Under the pieces are notes generated by a model. It was not told where the DNA came from. It saw nothing but the letters and a program-made list of their open reading frames with translations, and did no database searches. The position numbers and the translations under genes were made by a program. A DNA stretch of 64,000 nt, taken from the NCBI RefSeq assembly GCF_013373065.1, contig NZ_JABXIN010000007.1, forward strand, positions 1-64,000, read 5' to 3'. The number at the start of each line of letters is the position of its first letter. Within the stretch, counting starts at the first letter, position 1. Positions 28,134 to 35,407 of this stretch are shown piece by piece. The DNA comes from Algoriphagus sp. Lineage in GTDB: Bacteria; Bacteroidota; Bacteroidia; Cytophagales; Cyclobacteriaceae.

Positions 28134-29891
28134 TTACTTTCTTTGTTTTTTAAGCCAGGCCGATGGAGTCAATCCCTCTGACTTTTTAAAAAAATCATTA
28201 AAAACTGATTTGGTACGGAACCCACATTCATAGGCTATCCCTAGTAGCGTATAGTGATGATAAGATGGATCTAACGCTTTCTTTTTAAAAGCCTCAACTC
28301 GAAATCCATTGATATATTCATTGAAGTTTTTTCCGATTGCTTCTTTTATCAGCCAAGAAAGACGATTTGGATGTAAGTCTATTGCTTCTGCCAAGTTTCG
28401 AAGAGTCAGGCTTTCTTTGGTGTAAAGATGCTCTCCTTGCATCAGGTTTTTGAGTTTTAATAAATAGTCCTGTTGTTCTTTTTCAGAGATGAGAATATTG
28501 GAAGGACCTTTATTTTTAGAATGGGATTGGGCACTTGGTTGATCAAATACTTGGGGAATGAGCGGTTGGAATTCTTCCGATCGAGTGATCGGGTGATTTA
28601 ATGGTTCCTGAAGAAAATTTAAATATTGACCTCGCTTCACTTCCAGTTGGGTGAGCAAGTAGTCAAAGGCTTCCTCTTTTTCTTCTGCATAAATGAGCTT
28701 CCAAAGTGACCAGGGGAAATAAATGTCCTCGGATTTTGGTAATTGCTTCAGGTCTATAGGCTTTCCATTATTTAATGCATGGAACAAATGAGGGAATAAG
28801 TAGGCTTCTGTCAAATTAGGATAATTATTCTGGAGCTCATCTAGGTTTTTTTTATCATTCAAAAAAATATAACATAGCGCACTCACTTGGATTGAAAATT
28901 CCCAGGTTGGGTCTATTTCAAGGGACTTTTGAAAGTGAGTCAAAGCGGTAGAAAAATCTTTTTGCAAGTAGTAAATGTTGCCTATGGTAAAGTGGTGATT
29001 AGCAGAGAGCGGATTGACATCTAATGCGCTCTTTATGAAATTTTCAGCCTCGTCAAATTGTCCCAAAGCAATGTGAGCTTCGGCAGCAGATTCCAGAGAT
29101 TCTGGATCGTTGGGATTGATAGATAAGGCTAATTTTAGGCGGTCCAAGGCTTCATATGGATTCCAATTGACCCAAAGTGACTTTGTTGCTAAAGCAAAAT
29201 GAGCTTCAGTAGTTTGATTGTTTATTCGAACCCCTTCTTTCAAATGGTAATCTGCCTTTTTTAGGCCTTCCTCTTTATCCATTGCACCCCAGGAGGCTTT
29301 TAGCCCATAGCATTGAACCAATCCAAAATGGGGTTGATAAAACATGGGGTCTAACTGGGTGCTTTTCTCAAAAGCCTCAATGGCATCATCAAATTCATTA
29401 AAATTCCAACGAAGCTGATGGAAGCGACCTTTCAGGTATAGGGAATAAGCTTCAAAGTTTTTGGTATGAGCAGTGACTAGGTGATCCTCGATTTCCAAGT
29501 GTCCAAAATTCTCCCGGATTCGGTCTGCGACCAACAAACTGATTTCATCCTGCAAATCGAAGATATCCTCCAGCGTCCGGTCAAAAGTCTCGGACCAGAT
29601 GTGAAATCCGTTGTCCGTTCGGATGAGTTGCACGGCAATTCGAACCCGGTTTCCTGCTTTTCGGATGCTTCCTTCGATGACAGAGGAAACCCCCAGCTTA
29701 TTTCCGATGATACGAACGTCTATTTTTTGACCCTTGAATGCAAAGGAGGAAGTTCGAGCAATGACTTTTAAACTTTGGATTTTGCTGAGTGCGTTGATGA
29801 TTTCCTCAGCTATTCCGTCGGAAAAATACTCGTTTTCCAGGTCAGAACTGAGATTGTCAAAAGGAAGTACGGCGATGGAGCGTTGATTCAT
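28134..29891 (-). CDS. Transcriptional regulator: TolB-like domain, TPR, AraC HTH
   Basis: 585 residues in three parts. Residues 1-130 match the TolB-N/adenylate-cyclase-associated domain (SIAVLPFDNLSSDLENEYFS and VIEGSIRKAGNRVRIAVQLI). Residues of about 150-400 hold TPR helices (GNIYYLQKDFSTALTHFQKS). The last 100 residues are an AraC-type double HTH (LTLRNLAEAIDLHPNRLSWL, LLGIAYECGFRTKSVFNDFF). No membrane segment is visible, so it is a soluble DNA-binding protein with a sensory tetratricopeptide part. It probably controls the esterase operon downstream. The domain order is seen; the target is inferred. Confidence 0.85.
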   Translation of the reverse strand: MNQRSIAVLPFDNLSSDLENEYFSDGIAEEIINALSKIQSLKVIARTSSFAFKGQKIDVRIIGNKLGVSSVIEGSIRKAGNRVRIAVQLIRTDNGFHIWSETFDRTLEDIFDLQDEISLLVADRIRENFGHLEIEDHLVTAHTKNFEAYSLYLKGRFHQLRWNFNEFDDAIEAFEKSTQLDPMFYQPHFGLVQCYGLKASWGAMDKEEGLKKADYHLKEGVRINNQTTEAHFALATKSLWVNWNPYEALDRLKLALSINPNDPESLESAAEAHIALGQFDEAENFIKSALDVNPLSANHHFTIGNIYYLQKDFSTALTHFQKSLEIDPTWEFSIQVSALCYIFLNDKKNLDELQNNYPNLTEAYLFPHLFHALNNGKPIDLKQLPKSEDIYFPWSLWKLIYAEEKEEAFDYLLTQLEVKRGQYLNFLQEPLNHPITRSEEFQPLIPQVFDQPSAQSHSKNKGPSNILISEKEQQDYLLKLKNLMQGEHLYTKESLTLRNLAEAIDLHPNRLSWLIKEAIGKNFNEYINGFRVEAFKKKALDPSYHHYTLLGIAYECGFRTKSVFNDFFKKSEGLTPSAWLKKQRK

Positions 29892-30095
29892 CCAATGGTG
29901 AAGAACACTAAAAAAGTGCTCTGGAAATAAGTATTAGCTGTTGAAGACCTTTCAAGATAAAACTTCCTGAAGTTTTTGGCTAAAAAAATGGAAAAAATGA
30001 ACATTGTAATTCTCAGATTTCCATACGATTGGAATACTAGCTTTCATGAGGATTGCCTTTAATTTCAAGCCAGAATAAAAATTGGGCGAAAGAAA

Positions 30096-30293
30096 TTGGC
30101 TTTACACTACTTCTCATTGACTCAGTCTGAATTTGATGAATTTATGGATCAAAATACAGATCCTGATCTGGAATATCGAGTGAAGCGACTATTGTCTTTT
30201 CATCTTGATAACAGGGAAAGGTTTCGGAAAGAAGGTGTTTACATTCCTTATAACTTGGGTGATAGCCTTAGAGACCCGTTCGGAAATGATTAA
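30096..30293 (+). CDS. Small open frame, possible gene remnant
   Basis: A 65-codon frame beginning at a TTG, with no ATG nearby. The composition is protein-like (TQSEFDEFMDQNTDPDLEYR, HLDNRERFRKEGVYIPYN) and it ends in a normal stop. The frame stays open a little upstream without a start. It may be the 3' end of a decayed gene or a real small cytoplasmic protein. No family recognised. Confidence 0.3.
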   Translation: MALHYFSLTQSEFDEFMDQNTDPDLEYRVKRLLSFHLDNRERFRKEGVYIPYNLGDSLRDPFGND

Positions 30294-30659
30294 TTAGAAA
30301 ATCTTAAAAAGACGCTCTTGGTTTAAAAAGCTCATTCTTTACGTAAAAAAACGAAAAGGCTCTATTTTCATTTAGCTTAGTTTTTGATTGATAATCAATC
30401 AATTATAATTTTCAGCTGCAGCTCGGTCTTTTTCTTGAGTTGTGAGTTATAAAAAAGCTGCAGCCGTTGAAAAAGTCCGATTAAACGAAACTGGAGAGGC
30501 TTTAAACGAAAAAAGAGGTCGTCTTTGACCTCTTTTTTAAACTGGCTCCCCCTATCAACGATAGTTGCAACCGGAATACTCTTCCTTTATGATTGAAGGA
30601 AGTTGAAAAGGGATTATCATTAAAATGAATTCAAATTATTTTAGCTTGAACCTAAGCAC
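30294..30659. other. Non-coding stretch with inverted repeats
   Basis: No gene is seen. It contains AGACGCTCTTG, also present near 20890, a distant inverted pair around GCTGCAG (about 30414-30470), and the terminator plus tRNA-3'-like motif at 30509-30553. Confidence 0.4.
30509..30553. terminator. Hairpin followed by a tRNA 3'-end-like motif
   Basis: AAAAAAGAGGTC (30509-30520) pairs with GACCTCTTTTTT (30527-30538). Then GCTCCCCCT lies at 30545-30553, matching the last nine bases of tRNA-Asn. Both the hairpin and the following TTAAAxTGGCTCCCCCT are shared with 20628-20676. The preceding TTTAAACGAAAAAAGAGGTC is also shared with the true tRNA-Asn terminator at 32671. Confidence 0.6.
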
Positions 30660-30887
30660 TTATTTTACATTTTTAAGTCTTTCAGCAAGACTAGCTTTCA
30701 TTTTCTGATATCCTTCTTTTCCGTATATTTTTTCGAAGAAAGAATCATCTTCTAAAGAAATGTGCTCATCCTTATCAGGGGAAAGGAAAGAGTTTATATA
30801 GGCTCTAAACAACTCCTTATCATTGGCACTTTTTAATTCCCTATCTTCTTCATTTTCTGGTTCTCTATTCTTTTTTTTCATAGTCAT
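30660..30887 (-). CDS. Small acidic hypothetical protein
   Basis: 75 residues (or 73 from the second ATG), highly charged (EPENEEDRELKSANDKELF) with a C-terminal helix (YGKEGYQKMKASLAERLKN). No known domain. It is the third gene of a tight minus-strand set (gaps 1 and 18 bp) with a nuclease-like gene and a 236-residue gene. Its small size and charge would suit an accessory or antidote protein, which is only a guess. Confidence 0.55.
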   Translation of the reverse strand: MTMKKKNREPENEEDRELKSANDKELFRAYINSFLSPDKDEHISLEDDSFFEKIYGKEGYQKMKASLAERLKNVK

Positions 30888-30905
30888 TAATTTGAGATTT
30901 ATTTC

Positions 30906-31358
30906 TTATTGCAATAACTCCCACTTTTCTTTATAAAAATCTACGTTGTCTCTAAATATCCTAATATCATTATCCTTATGGGGTTGTCCGTTTCTTCCAG
31001 GTGCATTCAGCCAGGTTTGATGATTGTTTTTGATATTTTCAGCCAATTCGTCACCGGGAACAATGTAAAATTCTGGCCTTTCAAATTCGGATTTTAGCAT
31101 TACAAAGATGTAGTATAAATTTTTTCTTTTTTCACGTTCATACTTCTTATTTAACGGCCATTTTTTATTTCCGTTTTGGATTGTTTTTACTTGAATTGCA
31201 AAAGTTTTTAATCCATTTGGATCAAGAGCCAAAATATCAACACCTTCGTTGTTTCGTAGAGTAATGGACGCCATAAATCCACGTCTTGAAAGTTCAGCAG
31301 CAGCATAGTATTCTCCTGCAATTCCTGTAATTCCTTTAGAAAGTTTATTGTTAGTCAT
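30906..31358 (-). CDS. PD-(D/E)XK nuclease-like protein
   Basis: 150 residues. The N-terminal half has the layout of a PD-(D/E)XK restriction-endonuclease fold: a glutamate in a first helix (GIAGEYYAAAELSRRGF), then D in a strand (NNEGVDILALD) and QxK in the next strand (FAIQVKT). Aromatic and basic residues follow (NLYYIFVMLKSEFERPEFYI). Proteins of this pattern bind or cut DNA and are common in mobile regions. It is one base downstream of the 236-residue gene, so the two are co-translated. Catalysis is plausible from E, D, QxK but untested. Confidence 0.65.
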   Translation of the reverse strand: MTNNKLSKGITGIAGEYYAAAELSRRGFMASITLRNNEGVDILALDPNGLKTFAIQVKTIQNGNKKWPLNKKYEREKRKNLYYIFVMLKSEFERPEFYIVPGDELAENIKNNHQTWLNAPGRNGQPHKDNDIRIFRDNVDFYKEKWELLQ

Positions 31359-31359
31359 A

Positions 31360-32070
31360 TTAAATGCTTTTATAGAACCAACCTTTTGATTTGCTTAAAA
31401 TGGGTGTTGTTGAAACAAAAAATTTGTCTGACGGAAAAGCGAACTCAATTTGTCCAAATTCGTTTTTGATCAGAATCGTATTTCCGCTTACTTCAAGTTT
31501 TCCAACGGTTTCAAAATTGTTGGATTCGTTCAATACTTCCATATTTTCGGGATAAAATGGTTGCTCTTCTACCCACATTTTGTATTTGCCTCGAAGTTTA
31601 AATTTCTGTCCAATTTCTTGAGCGTATTGCTCGGTGAATTCTTGATAATCGTATTCAGTAACCTCAATTAAGTTCTTGACTTTTATATTTTGTAGTCCGT
31701 TCCTTAAAGGCGCATTTCCAAATTCAAATTTAGCGTTTAATGAATTTTCTAAATCTTGTTTTGAATAACGAAGATCATCGGGTAATATTCCTTGTTCGTT
31801 CAGAGTGGTGATGAGTTCAGACAAAACGTAGTCTCTGAAATCTTCGTGAAGTTTTGTTAGATGAAATCTAAACCAAGGATATTTTGAATTGATTAGTTGA
31901 AAAGGTTGGTCAAATCTACCGTATTCGCCTTTTTCGTTTACTTCTAATCCTTCATCAGTCAAATCCATTTCATTGTGATGGTAAATGAATTTCTCTCCGT
32001 TTCGATCTCGATTGCGTTCGATTGTCAAACTTCCACCTTCTGATAAAACCTCAAAAACTGTTTCTCTCAT
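31360..32070 (-). CDS. Hypothetical protein, first gene of the nuclease cassette
   Basis: 236 residues, soluble, mixed alpha/beta, with many aromatic and acidic residues (NSKYPWFRFHLTKLHEDFRD, YKMWVEEQPFYPENMEVL). The end forms a small beta domain (GKLEVSGNTILIKNEFGQIE). No family is recognised and no signal or membrane segment is present. It heads the cassette with the nuclease-like gene (1-bp gap) and the small acidic protein. Its linkage suggests it serves as target-recognition, regulator or immunity partner, without direct evidence. Confidence 0.6.
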   Translation of the reverse strand: MRETVFEVLSEGGSLTIERNRDRNGEKFIYHHNEMDLTDEGLEVNEKGEYGRFDQPFQLINSKYPWFRFHLTKLHEDFRDYVLSELITTLNEQGILPDDLRYSKQDLENSLNAKFEFGNAPLRNGLQNIKVKNLIEVTEYDYQEFTEQYAQEIGQKFKLRGKYKMWVEEQPFYPENMEVLNESNNFETVGKLEVSGNTILIKNEFGQIEFAFPSDKFFVSTTPILSKSKGWFYKSI

Positions 32071-32692
32071 ATTCTATTTTTCATCAAAGTAAGATTGTCG
32101 TTTCTTTAAAGTGTATCGTCCTATTTGTTAAATGTTGAGTTTTTTCTGACTGCTTGGAAATGTAAACTCACGGCAGAATGGGTTAAACAATAGTTGGTAG
32201 CAACAATTAAGCTCTTCGATCTTTGACGAACCCATGCCCCGCATAATTTTTCGATCATAAAATTCAAACTCTGAGGTGACTTTTTTCATGACTTTTAAAT
32301 CCAAATTGTAAACACTTCCTAATGGTTGGATTAAAATACTCTGGCTATTACAATGATTTTTTATATTAGGGAATCGACAATAAATATCTCATCCCTTTAG
32401 TCTCAATTTAGATCTAAATCAATCCCACGCTGAGATAGATTATGGCTCCGAAAATCCCTTAAAGTCCTGTTTCTATTTTAATTTACCTTATTCAAGGTAG
32501 GGGAAAAAGATGATAGAAGGTATACTTAACTTTTCTGGCGACACAAAGTGGCACAAAAAATCACTTAATTCTTTATTTGTTGGATATCTCTTTGGAGATG
32601 AATTAGTTTTAAAAAGTTGCAACCACAAAAACCTCGTTTAAATGAAAGAGAATAGGTTTTAAACGAAAAAAGAGGTCAAAATGACCTCTTTC
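32071..32692. other. Stretch with small remnant and tRNA-Asn terminator
   Basis: On the minus strand an open frame with ATG at 32289 and stop at 32128 reads MKKVTSEFEFYDRKIM and on to SSQKKLNI (53 codons), open further upstream without a start; probably the tail of a decayed gene. The rest is AT-rich. The hairpin AGAGGTCA/TGACCTCT (32671-32689) is the original terminator of tRNA-Asn, now separated from the gene by the island. Confidence 0.4.
32671..32689 (-). terminator. Original tRNA-Asn terminator
   Basis: AGAGGTCA (32671-32678) pairs with TGACCTCT (32682-32689) around a three-base loop. On the minus strand the hairpin is followed by a T run (complement of GAAAAA). It lies just beyond the left att copy, exactly where the tRNA transcript would have ended before integration. 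Confidence 0.7.
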
Positions 32693-32766
32693 TTGTTTTG
32701 CTCCCCCTCTTGGGCTCGAACCAAGGACCCCATGATTAACAGTCATGTGCTCTAACCAGCTGAGCT
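32693..32766. repeat. att site, left copy (tRNA-Asn 3' fragment)
   Basis: All 74 bases are identical to 45715-45788 (offset 13,022). The repeat holds the tRNA-Asn sequence from its ninth base to the 3' end plus eight bases of flank. Beyond 32766 the sequence no longer matches the acceptor stem, so this copy is a truncated tRNA and marks the left end of the island. Confidence 0.97.
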
Positions 32767-32841
32767 GGCTCACTATCAGAAAGTTAAGGTCAGGAATCAG
32801 AATGAGGATCACTTTTATAGCACGCAAAGGCCTGTTTTAAC

Positions 32842-33819
32842 TTAAGAAAGAAACCACTCGTACCCAGAATTTTCATTTTTCAGAGCCTTTACAACTCCTG
32901 TTGAAAGTTGTAGGGCATTGAGGTTTCTGTCTAAGAATGTATCGATGTATGAGCTCTTGTTAGCCTGAGTGAACAGGTTGTAGAGATTCCAAAGATTGAT
33001 TTCTCCAGAATCATTCCTACAGAAGCTTTCATCCTTGTAATAATCTTTTACTATTGTGTTGAATTGCCCGTCGTTGAATTCGAGAACAGGGATTGCCTTT
33101 CTTTGTTCTTTTGGGAGATGCTGGTATAATCTGCATCGTCCTATTAGTTGGGCAAATTGGTGCTCTGTTAAGCTGTGCTGAGTGAGATCATAGAGCTGGC
33201 CCAGCAACTGGTCAACCTGAAACTGTTTAACCAGCTCAAAGATTTTTCCATAAAGCTCCTTCACCGAAGATGCTCTCAGTTCTGTTTGGATTCCATCTGT
33301 ACTAATGCAGAGGTTGCAACAAACTAAATTCTGAAAACCAATAAAGAACTTGAACTTTTCCATGGACTTCTTATTGAAGAGGTTTTCCAGATTGTAGCTT
33401 CTAACTCCTCCGATAGTGAGCGCCAATGAATTGCCGTTGATTTCTTCCTCAATGGATGGAATTCTAGCGATAAAAGCCATGCGCTCATAGTAGATGGTTT
33501 TCTCGTGATCAAAGAGCTCCTTAGCAGGCTTGTGGATGGCCTCAGGCGTTCTTCCTTTGATCTCGTGACTCACCCTGATTTCTGGATGTTCCAGATAGAT
33601 TCCTCCCAAGGCATCAGAAGTGGCTAGCATAGCAATATCAATGAATTCTTGGTGGGAAATCGTCCGTTCATTATCCTTTGCAAAGACTGGGATAATACAA
33701 TCGTGTTCCAGATGATGGAGTTGAACTTCTAGGCTATTTGCCTCAATGAATGGTTTTCGGGGTAGCGATTCTTTCTTCATCGCTCCTCCATTTTGAATAA
33801 TGGGAAACAACTGTTCCAT
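32842..33819 (-). CDS. DUF3871-family protein
   Basis: About 325 residues from the ATG at 33819 (MEQLFPIIQNGG); a TTG further up would add 15 residues. Sequence style and the ending (SGYEWFLS) match the DUF3871 family as I know it from Bacteroidota mobile elements; similar features are the central LTIGGVRSYNLENLFNKKS and FKFFIGFQNLVCCNLCIST. The function of the family is unknown; resemblance to phage DUF932-type proteins has suggested a role in element maintenance or recombination. It lies 76 bp inside the left att copy, at the opposite end from the integrase. Confidence 0.7.
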   Translation of the reverse strand: MEQLFPIIQNGGAMKKESLPRKPFIEANSLEVQLHHLEHDCIIPVFAKDNERTISHQEFIDIAMLATSDALGGIYLEHPEIRVSHEIKGRTPEAIHKPAKELFDHEKTIYYERMAFIARIPSIEEEINGNSLALTIGGVRSYNLENLFNKKSMEKFKFFIGFQNLVCCNLCISTDGIQTELRASSVKELYGKIFELVKQFQVDQLLGQLYDLTQHSLTEHQFAQLIGRCRLYQHLPKEQRKAIPVLEFNDGQFNTIVKDYYKDESFCRNDSGEINLWNLYNLFTQANKSSYIDTFLDRNLNALQLSTGVVKALKNENSGYEWFLS

Positions 33820-33940
33820 GATTGAAAATTGTTTTGGTGAAACATAACCGTGGGGAGTACCCAAACGGCCTCAATCATGGGAGGGGTTATCAACAGGATG
33901 TAAGCTTAATTTTCATTGATTTGTTTCATTCCTAATCAAA

Positions 33941-35134
33941 CTAAACCACTTGAATTTTTTTACGATTAATGAAAAAATAGAATATAGCCGAAAATAATAA
34001 GGAGGAAATAGAAAAATATATTAAGACCTTTTTATAAAAAATATTTTCAATCTCAGAAATATAGTATCGATTTGTATAACATTTATACCAAACCGTCCAT
34101 TCGTCATTGAAAACCTTACTATCATTTCTACTAGTGTTCTTTGAAATTTTATCTGTATCAAGTAAGTAGCTTGTATAATCTTTAAATTGAACATGAACAG
34201 TATCAATTCCTCGATAGTACTTTGGAAATTGCTGTTCTATCTCATAAAATTCAGACTTGAGGTAAGGAAAATCAGAAATCTTTGATAAAGAACCTTGAGA
34301 ATATGAATTATCTTCATTTTCTACAATTAAAAATTTAGCAGTCTTTTCATAAGCTACATGAATTGGGTCTCTAAAAGTTGAAACCTTAGAATCTGGCACA
34401 CTAAAATATGGGGATTTGTAACCTGGTAGAATTTTGAATTCCCCAATACTGTATGCCATATCTCCAGACCAACAATAAGTTATCGAAAATATTTCAGATT
34501 CTTTATTCAATTTATAAGTTGAGAAACCAGAAAATTTCTCAGCTTCATAATATTCCACAAATTTTGAAATGTAATCCCATTGTTCTTCATCAACATTAGG
34601 ATCATCTTTAAAACCTATAAGATGTTCACTAGTATGAACCACTGTTTTTTCTCCAGGATCATTTTTCAAGTTAGAATAATACTGAAAAAACGTAGATAAC
34701 TCAACATCATACATCTTACCTTTTGTACCTTTCAAATCGTAATCAGAGATTGATGATTTACCCTCAAAAACGAGGTCAATCTTTTTATTAAATTCAGCTA
34801 GATCCTCGCTTTTTTGAGAATCTATCACGAAATATGAAATAAATAAACAAACAAGGACACCCAAAAACCAAAATAGTATTTTTGGTATTCTAATTTTATT
34901 TTCTTGTTTTTCAGAAGTGTCAGTTGTTATTAATACCTCATTATCCTTCTCTTTTATTTTATCCGAATCAAATTTTTTTTCAAGGAGTTCTTCAAATTTT
35001 TCTAGAGGCTCCCATTTGTTCTCACCATCTTTAAGTATTAACGTTTCAATATTTAGTTTACGCGATTTTATTTCAGAGGCGGTATAAGGTCCACGTCTTT
35101 CTATTCCATCTAAATAGTAATAAGTAGACTCCAT
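33941..35134 (-). CDS. GYF_2-domain membrane protein
   Basis: 397 residues. Residues 1-60 are a GYF_2-like (DUF4339) domain (YYYLDGIERRGPYTASEIKS). After a charged linker comes a membrane helix (ILFWFLGVLVCLFISYFVI, about residues 85-105), an approximately 250-residue extracytoplasmic region and a second membrane helix near the C-terminus (ISSLLFSAIFYFFINRK). GYF_2 domains are found on cytoplasmic sides of bacterial membrane proteins and are thought to bind proline-rich peptides. The gene is very AT-rich. As an island cargo gene next to restriction genes it may serve defence or surface exclusion, but nothing in the sequence proves it. Confidence 0.65.
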   Translation of the reverse strand: MESTYYYLDGIERRGPYTASEIKSRKLNIETLILKDGENKWEPLEKFEELLEKKFDSDKIKEKDNEVLITTDTSEKQENKIRIPKILFWFLGVLVCLFISYFVIDSQKSEDLAEFNKKIDLVFEGKSSISDYDLKGTKGKMYDVELSTFFQYYSNLKNDPGEKTVVHTSEHLIGFKDDPNVDEEQWDYISKFVEYYEAEKFSGFSTYKLNKESEIFSITYCWSGDMAYSIGEFKILPGYKSPYFSVPDSKVSTFRDPIHVAYEKTAKFLIVENEDNSYSQGSLSKISDFPYLKSEFYEIEQQFPKYYRGIDTVHVQFKDYTSYLLDTDKISKNTSRNDSKVFNDEWTVWYKCYTNRYYISEIENIFYKKVLIYFSISSLLFSAIFYFFINRKKIQVV

Positions 35135-35163
35135 ATTTAATTATGGTTTTATGATATGAATAT

Positions 35164-35395
35164 TTAACTATTGACCGCAGCAATCCCCAATTCTCCACTT
35201 GGTGGCAACTGATAATTTTTAGGTTCTTTATTTATCCAAGTTGCCATCATCTTGTCTTGTTCTATTACGGTCTCTGTGGCATTTTCTTGCATATCTGGAG
35301 GATAGCCATGCTTTCTAAGAATTCGCTCAACAGCAATACGCATTTAAACTTGAACTTTTTCTCTTATCGTCCAATCAATCCTAATTTAAACTCTA
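35164..35395 (-). pseudogene. Type I restriction subunit R (DUF3387 family), C-terminal fossil
   Basis: The minus strand reads IDWTIREKVQV, stop (TAA), [20 protein letters not shown] and further to AAVNS, stop at 35164. This matches the C-terminal signature of the other main HsdR family (IDWTxRExVxxxxRxxVKRxLRKYGYPPDKQExA). The in-frame TAA replaces a lysine-like codon. It is not part of the intact EcoR124-type HsdR gene that ends 13 bp away. A previous type I system therefore occupied this spot and was replaced. Confidence 0.85.
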
Positions 35396-35407
35396 TGGTT
35401 TGCGTAA

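Noticed and set aside
32701..32766. Second tRNA-Asn gene
   Set aside because: The first eight bases of the acceptor side are missing and replaced by non-pairing sequence, and no promoter is present; it is the truncated att copy.
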